From Tamarix chinensis (Eukaryota > Streptophyta > Magnoliopsida > Caryophyllales > Tamaricaceae), in NCBI GenBank assembly GCA_030549775.1, contig CM060173.1:35091110-35155109 (forward strand): DNA of 64,000 nt, given 5' to 3'. The first letter of the stretch is position 1; each line of letters starts with the position of its first letter. This document shows, piece by piece, positions 1 through 10,799 of this stretch. The position numbers were made by a program, and so were the translations under genes. Below the pieces are notes generated by a model that did not search any database, was not told where the DNA came from, and worked only from the letters and a program-made list of their open reading frames with translations.

Positions 1-19
1 AATAAAATATTAGGTAATG

Positions 20-690
20 AAAAAAAATTAAAGAAACAGTTGAAGAAGTTTGTGCCTTGGGAATAAGAGTAAGAAAATTTTATAAAAATAACTACGTTGA
101 GGCAAGGGTTACTTGGAGTTGAAGAATACATTCAAGAATTCAAAAGGATAGCTCTAATATTTTTTATCTAAGAATGAGAAGAAAAAAGGTGTGCATGATT
201 CATTAGGGTTTTAAATATGAATCTTTGGAAGAAGGTGGAGGTGCACCCACATGAAGTATTTGAAGACCTAGCTAAGTTAGCCATCAAGTTCGAGAAATAG
301 TTGAAGAGGACTGAGCCACCAAGCAAGCTAACCAATGCTCCCTATGGTTGACTTTCAAGGTTGTGTCAAAGACAACAATTTCTCAAGTCACAAGTTAAGA
401 CCATGCTAGGAAGTTCACTCATGAGGAGAAGGGCAAAGATCAAGTGGTTGTTAAGGTAAACAAGCAATGCTTCAAGTGTAGAGGATATGACCACTTTGAT
501 CGGGATTATCCCAACCAAAGGGTGCTTACTTTGAATGATATAGCAAATATGGAGGCTTGTGAAGAGAATGAAGACCTAGAAGAGGAGAGTAATATCCCGA
601 AGGATGATTTAGAAGAATTCCAAGTGGATTACTATGTGTTACAAATGGTGCATCAAGTATAACAACAACCTTACTGAATCGGAGAAGATT
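20..690 (+). pseudogene. gag: G1 gag remnant with degenerate zinc knuckle
   Basis: Gag forms the retrotransposon particle and binds RNA. Around 98-160 the plus strand reads LRQGLLGVEEYIQEFKRIAL, a typical retrotransposon gag core segment, followed by in-frame stops. The open stretch 444-662 (72 codons) carries CFKCRGYDHFDRDY, a CX2CX4HX4C knuckle in which the last cysteine has become tyrosine, so zinc binding should be impaired. The ATG at 444 is probably not a true start; the frame simply opens there after an upstream stop. An acidic tail (ENEDLEEESN) follows before the protease. Confidence 0.8.
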
Positions 691-1180
691 TTCTAGGCCA
701 AATGTAGAATTGGTGATAAAGTGTGTGAATTCATCATTGATAGTGGCTCATGCAGTAATGTTACTAGTGAGAAGATTCTAAACAAGCTCAGTTTAGAGAC
801 CAAGGATCATCCTAGACCATATTCACTCTAATGGCTCGACAAAGACAAAGGCGTACGGGTAAAAAAAAAACTCGTATCTCTTTTAAGATTGGAAATTATT
901 TTGATGATGTTTTATGTAATATTTTACCTATGGATGCTTGTCACAGTTTTTTGGGGAGGCCATGGCAATTTGATAGGAAGGTTGTGTATGGTAGAGTCCT
1001 TAATGAGTATGTGGTGTGTCAGGGCCAAAGAAGTTTAGGCTAAAACCTAATCTAGACGGGGAGTATATGGTTTTGAGGAGTGAAAAGAAAGAAACAAAGA
1101 AGGTAGAAGTTGAGTTTAGGAAAGGAAAAAAGAAGGGTAATAGTGTTGTTGATCCTTATGGTGTGTGAGATGAATGAAGC
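690..1180 (+). pseudogene. pol: G1 aspartic protease remnant
   Basis: This is a retropepsin-like protease that would cleave the Gag-Pol polyprotein. The active-site triplet Asp-Ser-Gly is visible at about 739-747 in the context FIIDSGSCSNV. The C-terminal part appears in another frame at 831-1043, including MDACHSFLGRPWQFDRKVVY, a segment that follows the protease in many plant Ty3/gypsy elements. A frame change and stops between the halves make it non-functional. The 70-codon ORF at 831-1043 is a piece of this domain, not a separate gene. Confidence 0.75.
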
Positions 1181-1234
1181 CATCAGTGATTAAAAGATAT
1201 GCTATACCTTAATTATAAAAGAGGTCCAATGATG

Positions 1235-1960
1235 GGAGAATGCTAATATGGATCTGAACTTGCAATAAGTATTGAAAGAGTATGCCGATGTGTTTCTAAA
1301 AGAGTTGCCTAGTGGGTTACCTCCTTTGACAGTTATTGAGCATGCTATTGATCTTAAGCCATGATTTCCATTACCTAGCAAACTAGCTTATAGATGTAAT
1401 ATGGAGGAGGCTAAGGAGCTACAAAAAGAAGTGTAAGAGTTGTTAGATCAAGGTTATATTTGGAAAAGTATGAGTCCATGCAATGTTCCAGCTTTGTTAG
1501 TGCCTAAGAAGAATGGTACATGGAGGATGTGTATTGATTTAAGAGCCATCAATAGTATCACACTCAAGTACAGATATCTAATGCTGAGATTAGATGGTAT
1601 ATTAGATGAGTTGCATGTTGCAAAGGTGCTTTCTAAGATTGATCTTAGAAGCGGCTACCATCAAATGAGGATACGGGAAGGGTCCGAGTGGATGACAGCT
1701 TTGAAGACTAAGTATAGGTTATATGAGTGGTTGGTGATGCCATTTAGGTTATGTAATGCACCAATTTCCTTCATGAGGTTGACAATGGAAGTACTTAGAC
1801 CATTTATTGTGGTCTTTGTTGTTGTTTACCTTCATCATATCTTGGTATATAACAAGAGTGAGTTCGATCACATACAATACTTGAAGAGGACATGTAATAA
1901 GCTTAGAGAGGTGAAGCTCCATAGTAAGATGGAGAAGTGTGATTTCATGATTGTATAGCT
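1235..1960 (+). pseudogene. pol: G1 reverse transcriptase, catalytic DD replaced by HH
   Basis: Fingers and palm of a Ty3/gypsy RT are readable from about 1235, with stops near 1362 and 1434, then open from 1440 to 1958. Visible motifs are VPALLVPKKNGTWRMCIDLR, LSKIDLRSGYHQMRI and LYEWLVMPFRLCNAP. The catalytic box, which needs two adjacent aspartates (F/YxDD), reads VYLHHILVY at about 1827-1853, so both metal-binding residues are histidine. The frame ends at 1956-1958 in a small rearranged stretch. The first catalytic aspartate, in KIDLRSGY, is kept. The polymerase cannot be active. Confidence 0.92.
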
Positions 1961-2044
1961 CCATGCCATGATGGAGAAGTGGGGATGGTATTCAAGTTGA
2001 CCTATGAAAGGTATAAGCTATACAATCATGGCATATTCCGACTA

Positions 2045-2625
2045 ATGTTCACAAGGTTCTAAGTTTCCATGGGTTGACCTCATTTTATAGGAGTTTCATC
2101 AAATAATTATCTACCATTGCAGCACTTATTACACAACTGAAGAATAAAGGAGAGTTCCATTGGAATTATCAAGAAACAAAGGATTTTGAAGATTTGAAGA
2201 CAAAGCTCTCAAACACACCGGTATTATCTTTACCTTATTTCGGTAAATTATTTGATGTAATATGTGATGCGAGTGGTGTAGGAATTAGGGGTGTGCTTTC
2301 ACAAGAAAGGAAGCCAATTGCTTTCTTTAGTGAGAAGTTTAATGGCATGACACTCAACTATTCAACATATGATAAAGAGTTCTATGCTATTGTGTATTGT
2401 TTAGAGACGTGGAGTCATTCCTTGAGACCTAAGCCTTTTGTACTTCATTTAGATCATGAGAGTTTGATGTATTTGCATGGTCAAAAGAAGATGAATCCAA
2501 GACATACTAAGTGGATAATCTTCTTTTAGACATTTGTGTTCTCTACAAAACATATGGATGGTAAAGAAAATGTTATGGCAAATACATTATCTAGGAGGGC
2601 CATGGTACTTATGAGTATGGATGCA
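2045..2625 (+). pseudogene. pol: G1 connection and RNase H domain remnant
   Basis: RNase H removes template RNA during reverse transcription. From about 2151 the plus strand reads [20 protein letters not shown], the connection to RNase H, and runs on through [19 protein letters not shown] and [12 protein letters not shown]. The open part is 2194-2529 (111 codons). The first catalytic aspartate (CDAS) is present. The frame stops after KWIIFF, and the C-terminal part (2530-2620) continues in a shifted frame, reading like the domain end that leads into integrase. Confidence 0.85.
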
Positions 2626-2749
2626 AAGCTTTTGGGGTTCGAGATGTGAAGAGTTAATATGCCATTGATGGTAATTTTGCTATGATCTTTGAAGAGTGCA
2701 AGAAACATGGGATTTCTGGAGCTTATGTTATTTAGACTGGGTTCTTATT

Positions 2750-3635
2750 CAAGCATGACAAATTATGTGTGCCAAAGACTTTAGTTCGAGACTTGCTAAT
2801 CAAAGAGGTGCATGAAGGAGGATTTGCAGGACACTTTGGAGTTCACAAGACTTTGGAGTTATTGTAAGAACATTTCTATTGGCCGAGAATGCAAAATGGA
2901 GTACAAGCTATGGTTACTAGGTGTGCTATATGTCAAAGGAGCAAGATTTTCTTTCACAAAGGGTTATATGTACCTTTACCTGTGCCTACTCATCCATGGT
3001 AAGGTGTTAGCATGGATTTTATCTTCGAATTTCCTAGGATAAAATGAGGCAAGGATTCTATTACAATTGTAGTAGATGGATTTTTAAAAATGACTCATTC
3101 TATTATGTGTCACAAGACTGATGATGCTACCCAGGTTGTGGATTTATACTTCAAGGAGATCACGAGGTTACATGGAATTCCAAGAATTTTTGTTTCAAAT
3201 CGAGATATGAAGTTCCTAAGCTATTTTTTGAAGACTTTCTGGCACATGCTAGGAACGAAGCTTCAATTTAGCACGTCACATCGTCCTCAAACAAATCGAC
3301 AAACTAAAGTTACTAATAGAACTTTGGGTACTTTTATAAGGGGATTGGTGAGTAAGAATTCTAAGGAGTGGGATGTCAAGTTAGCACATGAGGAGTTTGC
3401 TTATAATCAAAGTCCTTCTACTATAACAAGCTCTAGTCCATTTGAGATGTATATGGTATTAATCCATATGTGCCGATTGGTGCCATTGAAGAAGGGTGAA
3501 GTGAAAAGTTATGATGCACAAGAGAGAGTGGAGTTATTTCATAAGCTACATCAACAAAACAAGCACACTATTGAGAAGGAAAATGAAGTGTATAAGATAA
3601 GAACAAATAAAGATAGAAGCCAACATGTTTTTTAG
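2750..3635 (+). pseudogene. pol: G1 integrase, two of three catalytic acidic residues lost
   Basis: The N-terminal HHCC zinc domain is readable at about 2752-2945 (HEGGFAGHFGVHKT, then CAIC) with a stop inside. The catalytic core starts near 3008 with MDFIFEF, keeping the first aspartate, and is open at 3090-3635 (181 codons). The second catalytic position reads VSNRDMKF (Asp to Asn) and the third reads TNRQTKVTNR (Glu to Lys). Both changes fit G-to-A transitions. The domain could not catalyse strand transfer. The ORF at 2812-3042 is an out-of-frame shadow of the zinc domain. Confidence 0.92.
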
Positions 3636-3957
3636 TTGGGAGATTTGGTATGGTTACACACAAGGAAGAAGATATTTCCTAATCTAAGGAAACACAAGCT
3701 CATGCCAAGGGTATATGGTCCTTTTAAAGTACTTCAAAAGTTTGGAGAAAGTACTTATGAGCTCAATTTTCTACATTCTTATGGTGTCATATAAAGGACA
3801 TTTAATGTTAGAGATATTTGCCCTTATTATGACAATGCAAATTTAAGGGAAAATTCAAATCAACAAGGGGAGAATGTTGTAGAAGAAAACACTCAAGTAT
3901 TGTCTTTCATAAATATGGAACCAATTATTCTTCATTTGGAAAGTCTCCCACAAATTT
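3636..3957 (+). pseudogene. pol: G1 integrase C-terminal tail
   Basis: After the stop at 3633-3635 the same frame reads [20 protein letters not shown] and [20 protein letters not shown], ending near MEPIILHLESLPQI at 3957. This is the C-terminal DNA-binding part of a Ty3/gypsy integrase. It aligns closely to the frame at 43127-43657. No chromodomain is recognisable. The frame runs past the inferred LTR start at 3875, so the end of pol overlaps the 3' LTR, as in S1. Confidence 0.8.
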
Positions 3958-4430
3958 GAAGACCAAAGGATGGTTACGTTGCTTGAAACGTAACATCCAA
4001 GTAATTAAATATCTACGTGCATGTGCATGGCTTGAATGGCATGCAAGGAGGGAGAAAAAAAGGGCACGGGGAGGATATTGGTAGGATTTTCAAGCACTAT
4101 TAAGTTATTTAACTAATTTTTTAAGTAAGTAATAAAGAGGAGAATAAAGTTAGCATAAAAGTAGCATAATATCTTTTAGCCTGTAATCTTTTGGAATATG
4201 CTTTAGTTAGTGGTAGAAAGGTTAAATAATTCATAAATTTCGAGCATATGGCATGTATTATGATAATTGAATGAATAACTAAAGTTGAAGATCAGCATTG
4301 AATGAATTTTGTGTGAGTTCAAGTTCAAACAAATTGAATCTGTGTGAATAGTTTGGCTTGAAAGTTTTAATATTTTCATCTGTGTGAGTTAGAGATTAAT
4401 CCATATCTTTTATACAATTCTTAATCCATA
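3864..4430 (+). repeat. G1 polypurine tract and 3' LTR (right end uncertain)
   Basis: A purine run, AAGGGGAGAA (3865-3874), sits just before TGTTGTAG at 3875. In S1 the same place holds GAGGAGAGTGA followed by TGATGTAGG, where LTR repetition proves the boundary, so 3875 is the likely LTR start. The right end is not resolved because the 5' LTR lies outside the window; about 4430 is only a guess. Confidence 0.5.
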
Positions 4431-5050
4431 TTTTTTCTACCCTAATTACCATAAAAATTCTACTCTATTTCATGGCTAAACAAAACCTTAATTCGGATAC
4501 CAAAATCGAACCCTAAAGCATGCATTCGAAACCCTAACCATCCATACCAACCAAACACCACCTTATTTCTTCTTCCTCCAACCAAACCGTAACCCTAACC
4601 CTAAAACTTAAACCTAACCATGATACAAAACCTAAATTTCAAAACCTAATCATCATCATCTCATCATATTTGAATCACATTCATCATTAATTCATCACCA
4701 TCGAATCATCATCACCATTAACAATCACCATCATCATTTTTCTCCCATAATTCAAACCACCATCTTCTTATTTGCATCACTCTTGACCCTTTATTATTTA
4801 AAATCACCATGAATGAGCCTTTATTATCTCATCCAAACTCCATTTGAACCATTAGGTCCACATATATGATGATTATAGCCTCCTACACACATCATTATCG
4901 ATAAAAGATAATATTATAATACACACACACACACACACACAAACACTTTTAAATTAATATTTATGTTTTTACAAATTTTCTTTTTATTTTATTTTAAATA
5001 AATTAATTATTTTAACTAAAACATTACCTATTTTGTTTATAAAAATTAAG
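4431..5050. other. AT-rich stretch without a gene, telobox-like motifs and (AC)n
   Basis: No coding sequence is supported. 4505-4620 is rich in scattered AACCCTAA/ACCCTAA motifs but is not a tandem telomere array. CATCAT/CACCAT runs follow at 4650-4740, and a perfect (AC)10 lies at 4921-4940. The stretch ends in the Helitron-type terminus below, so part of it may be Helitron body, but no 5' TC end was found. Confidence 0.5.
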
Positions 5051-5078
5051 ACCCATGCATGCATGGGTGAGTAACTAG
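5051..5078 (+). mobile_element. Helitron-type 3' terminus (hairpin plus CTAG)
   Basis: A perfect 18-bp palindrome, ACCCATGCATGCATGGGT (5051-5068), is followed six bases later by CTAG (5075-5078) and then T. Helitrons end in a GC-rich hairpin a few bases upstream of CTRR and insert between A and T. All three marks are present. The matching 5' TC terminus was not located, so only the 3' end is annotated. A chance palindrome is possible but less likely given the CTAG-T context. Confidence 0.55.
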
Positions 5079-5277
5079 TTGTGGTATAATTATTTAAATT
5101 TGGATGGAAAATCAGCAACTCCATAATTTTTACACCACTTTAATTTAATATGGTACGATGTATATGTGCAATAAGAAATGGTTATAGATAACATACACCA
5201 TATATACCCATAGAAAACATTTCACTAATGAGAATACACAACAGTTATTAGCAAAAAATGTCGTTTATACCTAAAAG

Positions 5278-7327
5278 TGTGATACAATTTTTTTTAGCTA
5301 ACCATAAGCCTATGTAATTAATACTGTAACTTAATCCTAATATTGGAAAATAAGTATTTCCACCTTCTCATAATTCTCTAACCCTTTAACTTAACCTAAT
5401 CTCAATTTATGAATAATTAATCTACCCTATTATCTTAACCAAATCACATTGATCATGTTTTAACCAAAAAGTAAAAATAGTAAACTCTATTATTTTCCCT
5501 CTTTCCCTTTTTCTCTCCTTTCCCTCCCAGCTAATCCCCTTTTTTCTCCTTTTCCTCCTTTTCTTATATGGAACTTTATCCAAAAATAATACTCACATGC
5601 CCGGTACTCCCTGCCACCAGCAAGACCATTCCTTACACCCATCAACTCCCACCTCTGACACATGACGGTTAGGGTTGAAAATTTTCCCTCACATCTCTTG
5701 CCCATATATATATATATACCTACACACTCTCGATATTAAATTCCACCACCTCTATTCTCTTCCTATTATTTTCTACAACCAACAAAATTCCATTTCTCTC
5801 CTTCACCACTTCCTTTCCACCACCAAAATTGCCCATGATTACACCTTCCCCTGAGCCCAACTGAGGCATCAACACAAGCACTAGCTACCTTTTCTATTAA
5901 CTCCTTAGCATAGGTAAAAACCACTAAAAACTTCCCCTAAGTACAAGAAAAACCCACCTATCCTACCCCTTACATTTAATTATTTTCACTAGAACACACA
6001 CACAACATTTAGGTAACTCCACTATACCATTGTCTTTAATTTTTCCTTCCTTGTTGTAGCAGTTTTCACCACACCATAACCCTTCCCCCTACGGTAGCAT
6101 TAAGCGAAGCCACCACTACCACTTAAGTAGCTTTTTCCAACTCTCCTCCTCCTCCACTTTGGTAACTTTAGCCAAAGCCTTCCCCTCCATTTTAGGAGCC
6201 ACAACCATAGTACTTGTCCTCCATTTTAGGTCGTCCAACCTTAATACACCACCCCTCTTGTTCACACTCCTTTACCTCTACACCTGCCCTATTAATGGTA
6301 GGTTATGTTCATTGCTCACCCTCCATTTTCCTTTCCTTGGTTACACAAGTTTCTTCCAAACTAATATCATTATTTAGATAGGTTTTCTTCCCCCGTTTAC
6401 CTTCTATTTCCTTAATCATTCCCTTAAGTGATTTAATCCTAATGATGTTTTATTATACTTTTCTAAGGTGATTTCCCTAGGTATTTTAACCTTAATGAAA
6501 GAGTATGTGAGTTAGAACCAAGATGATATTTTCATATCCATTCTACTTGATGATAATAGTGGCTCAGGAGAGTTTTACCCTGATAAGGCGATTCTTTTAG
6601 ATCCATTCCATCAGACGATAATAGTAGCTTTGGTATGTTATCCCTTATCAAATGCTTCAAGCCTTTCCACCCGTTGAAGAATATTAGGGTCTTTGAACTC
6701 TTTTTCAATAAAATAATGAAATGGTTGCATATAATAAAGAGTCATGGATCAATATTTACCATAGGAGAATTTTTGTAAACTGTATGTGTACTTATCATCT
6801 ATTATGAATGTATGTATTTATGTATAAACTTGACTTGACATCAAAGTTACCTTCCTCAATACGTAGCATACGAACCATCCTTTCCATGAGTGTTAATCAT
6901 TATCATAAGTAGATAACCCAAATGATTTTATACAGATCTTTAAGGACTACATGGAGGATTTTACTACTTTTGATGCATTGTATGAGGAGGACTGATCTGT
7001 CACATATATTAGGTATTTGGATGATGAATTATGTTATCTGAATGTTACTTTTTACCCACATACATTTTTGGACTCTTTGATCCATGGTATCCCTTACTTA
7101 TGTTCTATTGTTGTAGTCAAAGTTAATCTAGATACTCATATACATATATATTCTTCTCTCATTTATAGTTATCATGTTTTACTATGAATGGTTTTAGTCT
7201 TGTGATTGATGTAAGGATGGTTTAGCAAACTTGACTTATGTTAGTTATGGTGGTAACACATAATATTTTAATTTTATGCTTTCACTGTAAATTAAATTTT
7301 ATTAGTAGTAAAATTTGGTGTGTTATA
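5278..7327 (+). repeat. T0 5' LTR (about 2.05 kb)
   Basis: The right end is set by TGTTATA at 7321-7327, directly followed by a PBS-like sequence. The left end, TGTGATACAA at 5278, is inferred by aligning 5278-5400 to the reverse complement of 8957-9063. The LTR is pyrimidine-rich around 5490-6460, has a TATA run near 5704-5718 and carries the family's 3' signature (a GTGGTAACAC-like segment near 7240). It belongs to the same broad large-LTR family as the copies at 10702-12900 and 46195-63658. The ORFs inside it are composition artefacts. Confidence 0.65.
5704..5718 (+). promoter_or_regulatory. TATA-like run in T0 LTR
   Basis: An alternating TA run lies about 430 bp inside the LTR, where U3 promoters sit, and is followed by C/T-rich sequence as in the related LTRs. 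Promoter role is inferred only from position. Confidence 0.35.
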
Positions 7328-7330
7328 AGT

Positions 7331-7342
7331 TGGTAACATATC
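7331..7342 (+). other. T0 primer-binding site, tRNA-Met type
   Basis: TGGTAACATATC begins four bases after the LTR end. It matches 9 of 12 positions of the usual plant initiator-tRNA-Met PBS (TGGTATCAGAGC). This site primes minus-strand DNA synthesis and fixes the LTR/internal boundary. Confidence 0.6.
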
Positions 7343-7774
7343 ATTTGGTTTTGATTACTGCATTTTGAATTCAGTATTCAAACGATCCCTTATTTGATTT
7401 CATTGGTTTATTTCATATTTTTTTTAAGAACTTGTTTCTTCAAAAACCTATTTTAACTTGTGAGGAATCGAGACAGGGTATTTTAGGTGTCCCTTGAATG
7501 TAATGTGTATTATGTTTTAGTAAGATTGGAGTTTATCTTCCTAAAATTTTTTATATCTTATAGCTATTATGTCATGGCACTTAACAGTTGCATTAGTCAT
7601 TTGGAAGAGACCTTTGAGGCATTCATAAGTTTGTTTGATGCTTTCCTTAGCTACTGCCACAACCTTTACATTAACTATAGGAGGGTAACAAAGAAGACTG
7701 TCGTTAAAGGGTTATAGGACATTTTCCCTCAAGTTATGCATGTGTCGAAGACCTGGTCATCATGAGGGGATGGA

Positions 7775-8470
7775 TTTGGGATTTGGAAAGGATATTTTAG
7801 GTAGTTGACTGCTCACTTTCTTATAAGGTGAGGATTACAACTATCTTCCTATGTGGAGTCACTAACATCTAGGGGCTAAGTCATTATGCTCTAGGAGGGT
7901 CATAGATGTCTTAACATAACTTCTAAGGAGCAATTCATTCTAAGTTTTACCTTGATAGACTTAAGAGGGATATGATGAAAGAGTTTCAGTAGTTGACTCA
8001 AGGGAGCATAACTGTGAGGCACTACCACACCTAGTTTACTACTAATGTTTGCATTGGGGATTAGATATAACAATTTAATAGTGGTCTACAATTTTTTGTA
8101 GGGGCTCCACTTTAGCACCCAAAGAATGATGAGCATCATGAATTTTTCAGGACTTGGCCATATTATATGGCAGGACGTGTATTACCATTATGCAATTTTA
8201 GGAGAAGACATCCATCTTATGTAAAAGAAATTTAGAGATGTTGTGCTCTAGAGGTTGTAGTATAGGAGAGCTTGATGTCAAGGGCTGTAATAGTGAGGCT
8301 AAATCCAACCTTAGCGAGATTAATTCTAACACCAAAAGCAGCAAGGAGATCAGGGTAGATCATAGGATCAACTAAGGTGCTTCATGTGTCACTTATATGG
8401 TCAAAATCACCCAAGGTAAAGTAACTAGGGAATTTTAATTTGGTATAAGATGTGTGGTTAGTTGGGCCAC
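7775..8470 (+). pseudogene. gag: T0 gag remnant
   Basis: Broken gag readable across several stops: YKVRIT, then FYLDRLKRDMMKEFQ and LTQGSITVRHYH at about 7945-8030. The last two match the retrotransposon gag core by pattern (a 'K..EF..L.QG...V..Y' layout). No intact zinc knuckle is visible. The gene should continue into protease and RT, but only a short RT piece follows, so a large internal deletion is likely. The ORF at 7487-7717 is not in this frame and is not a gene. Confidence 0.6.
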
Positions 8471-8786
8471 TAGTCTTTTAAGTTCTAGCGTCAATTAGGT
8501 CAATATTAGTAGTAGGAACCATTGATATCATAATAGCAACTCTTTTAGTAGTGACCCTACTAGCCGTAGCAGTAGTTACAATAAAGGGAACCTGCCTAAA
8601 CCATTATTAAATGTAGGGAGGCTAAGGGGAGATCACAGGGGTCTCACCCATATCCTAAAGGAGGAGGACAAACCTAGGTTTCTAGTGTGTATCATGGAGA
8701 TATTAGGGAGGATAGGTAGATGGGCACATAAATGTCATTAGTGAGGCAAAAGCTAATAGGAGGATTTATTCTAGATTCAGCAAATA
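8471..8786 (+). other. T0 internal sequence, no recognisable domain
   Basis: This lies between the gag remnant and the RT fragment. The sequence is serine/asparagine-like and low in complexity in one frame (AGTAGTAGT-like runs near 8510-8580). I recognise no protease or knuckle; it is probably eroded gag C-terminus. Confidence 0.35.
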
Positions 8787-8955
8787 TTTTTCCTAGGTTT
8801 GGCTCAGAACTGTAGAAACTTTGTTCAAGACTTCTCAAAGGTAGCTCATCTATTGGGAATTTTTTTTGAAGATGACAGAATTTCGGTGGGATAATGCATA
8901 TATGTGAGAATTTTATGAGTTGAAGTGTCGATTGACTACAACACCAATTTTTTAG
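8787..8955 (+). pseudogene. pol: T0 reverse transcriptase C-terminal fragment
   Basis: The plus strand reads NFVQDFSKVAHLL and then, after a frameshift, TEFRWDNAYM, a stop, and EFYELKCRLTTTPIF. This is the RT thumb/connection segment before RNase H in chromovirus-type Ty3/gypsy elements. The catalytic palm is absent upstream and RNase H is absent downstream, because the sequence switches to an inverted LTR fragment at 8957. Confidence 0.7.
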
Positions 8956-8956
8956 G

Positions 8957-9063
8957 GTTAGAGAATTAAGAGAAGGTGGAAAATTTATTTCTCTAAATTG
9001 AGATTAGGTTACGATATTAATTACATAAGAGTAGGGTTAATTAAAAATTTGGTGTATTAAATA
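8957..9063 (-). repeat. Inverted LTR-start fragment
   Basis: The reverse complement begins TAATACACCAAATTTTTAAT and aligns along its length with 5278-5400, the start of the T0 LTR, including ATGTAATTAATA and TTCCACCTTCTC segments. It is a U3 start in opposite orientation, abutting the broken RT. Confidence 0.65.
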
Positions 9064-10120
9064 CTCGAGAGTAACTTAGTAGCACTCGCTAACATATTGA
9101 AGAACTTTAATCAATCATCTCCTCCATGAGTTCATCATATAATAGATGAGAGTAGGGCCTTAATTGCATAATATGGTGACTTTATTGTGATTTTTTTCTC
9201 ATCTTAGATAGGATTTTCTTTGAGTTGGATGCATATTAACTTGACATAGTGTTTCATCATTGATTTTATCATGTCAGGATGATATTTTTCTTACATATAT
9301 TATGAATGGTATTGTAAAGCAAATTGATTTGTAAGATTAGTCTATAGAATCAAAACTAAAAATCTAATCTTATTTCCATTAAAATATTTAGAAACTTTCC
9401 TTCTCCATTGTTGTTGACTTTATTTTTTCCATCATGTACTGATCTTATTTCCGTACACTATTGATTAGTTGTGAATTGACATCAATCTTCATTGATTTGA
9501 TTTATCAATGCAATTCTAAGGCCCTTTGGAAACACTAATGGGTAGTGTTTCTTCATTCTTTGAATTAGATTAGAATGAAAACTACTTAAAAAAGCATCAT
9601 GCTATTATAGATAGAGATTGAAGAGTTATCTTTTTCTCTTTATATTTCATTTTTATATATTATATTATAGATTGCATATTATTTATTCTTTATTTACCCA
9701 ATATATAGTTGTTTGATATATAAAGAAATTTCTTCATTTACTAAATATATTTCACCACATGTTAAATTACCAATATCCCTATTCTAATGCAGATTGACTC
9801 TTTCTTACCATTAGTTTATTTTCTACTAAATTTTGTTTTACTAAACATCTTTCTTTTACTATGATTGATTTTAATAATCATTTAATATTGAACTAGCTAA
9901 CAACATTAACTCTATCATAGCATGTGGGGGAAGTTATTATCTTTACTCTCTCTCATCTATTTCAACTTTTAATGTTACCAACATAATTGCAGAAGCTAAT
10001 TCAATTAAGTGAATTGCATGCAGATATGAGGGTTTGATTATGGTGGGAATTTAGTCGGCCAATGACTATGTTATGATATAAAATATAGATTTTTAGAGAG
10101 ATTATGTATAGTATATATGA
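9064..10120. other. Unassigned AT-rich DNA, no gene seen
   Basis: No ORF of interest, no domain match and no clear repeat boundary. Because a CACTA-like right end follows at 10131-10200, part of it may be CACTA body, but no left end was found. Confidence 0.4.
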
Positions 10121-10200
10121 CAATAATTTAGGCGGTGGTTACAAACCGCCCCATATACCACTTTTCCAATAAGTGCGTATGTGCTTTTTTTATAGTAGTT
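10121..10200. mobile_element. CACTA-like transposon right end with subterminal hairpin
   Basis: GGCGGT-GGTTACAA-ACCGCC (10131-10150) forms a hairpin. It is followed by GTGCTTTTTTTATAGTAGTT ending at 10200. The reverse complement of the end reads AACTACTATAAAAAAAGCAC, one base from a CACTA-type terminus with an A-run. GGCGGTT/AACCGCC subterminal repeats are characteristic of plant CACTA elements. The left terminus is missing. Confidence 0.42.
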
Positions 10201-10701
10201 ATAGATGCATGGTTATTAGTGATGGTAAGAAAACTAATGGATGGGTAGGCTCAATTAAGGAGTGGGATGGATAGAGAGTTAGTGGGATAAGAGGTAAAGG
10301 CAAATAAGGAAGCAAGTTGTAGGGGTAAGGCTATGAAGAGGGTGTAAGGTTAGTTGGTGTAGGGGGTTTTTTTATATAGGGGTGCATCATTTAGAAAGGG
10401 ATGGGGAAGGTAGTAGGAACATGGGGGATAGAGGTTGTTTTAATTGAAGGGTAAAGGGGATAGGAAAACAATGCTTAGGCGGTGAGTAAAATGACAAGAA
10501 CAAAAAAAAAATAAAGGAAGTAAAAAGGGGGAAAATATTATTTAGGTTTAGGTTTAGGATTAGGTTTAAAGACTAGGGAATTAATCTAAAATTTAATATA
10601 TCATTTTTATAGGAGTAGGGTTAGGCTAAAAAAATTAATAACCCTAAAATTAGAATTTACATAGGGTTAAAATATTTAATAATTGAGATTACAATTTTAT
10701 A
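10201..10701 (-). repeat. Minus-strand LTR fragment (U3 end)
   Basis: The reverse complement starts TATAATACCCTAACTTTTTA at 10701, the family's LTR start. It has CCTAAACCTAAACCTAAA-type segments (10545-10570) and a TATA-like CTATATAAAAAAA near 10371-10381. The rest of this LTR is not contiguous; it is cut by the CACTA-like end. Confidence 0.5.
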
Positions 10702-10799
10702 AAAAGTTAGGGTATTATAGGTAATGGAAAAGGTTTCATGTAGTTTGTATTTGGAGTTGAACTTCTATTTATAAATGCATTTGTGTGTTATTTATGTGG

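Larger units (their letters stand above)
1..4430 (+). mobile_element. Ty3/gypsy LTR retrotransposon G1, 5' end outside window
   Basis: Domain order is gag, CCHC-like knuckle, protease, reverse transcriptase, RNase H, integrase, then a purine tract and LTR start. That is the Ty3/gypsy order on the plus strand. The 5' LTR and start of gag lie left of the window. The body has many stops and frameshifts, so it is a pseudo-element. The integrase tail closely resembles the ORF at 43127-43657 in element S1, so both belong to one family or to close relatives. The right boundary of the 3' LTR is approximate. The sub-lineage is uncertain; a chromovirus-like element is likely, but I see no chromodomain. 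Confidence 0.88.

Noticed and set aside
4505..4620. Interstitial telomere array
   Set aside because: ACCCTAA words are scattered and irregular, not a tandem of TTTAGGG units.
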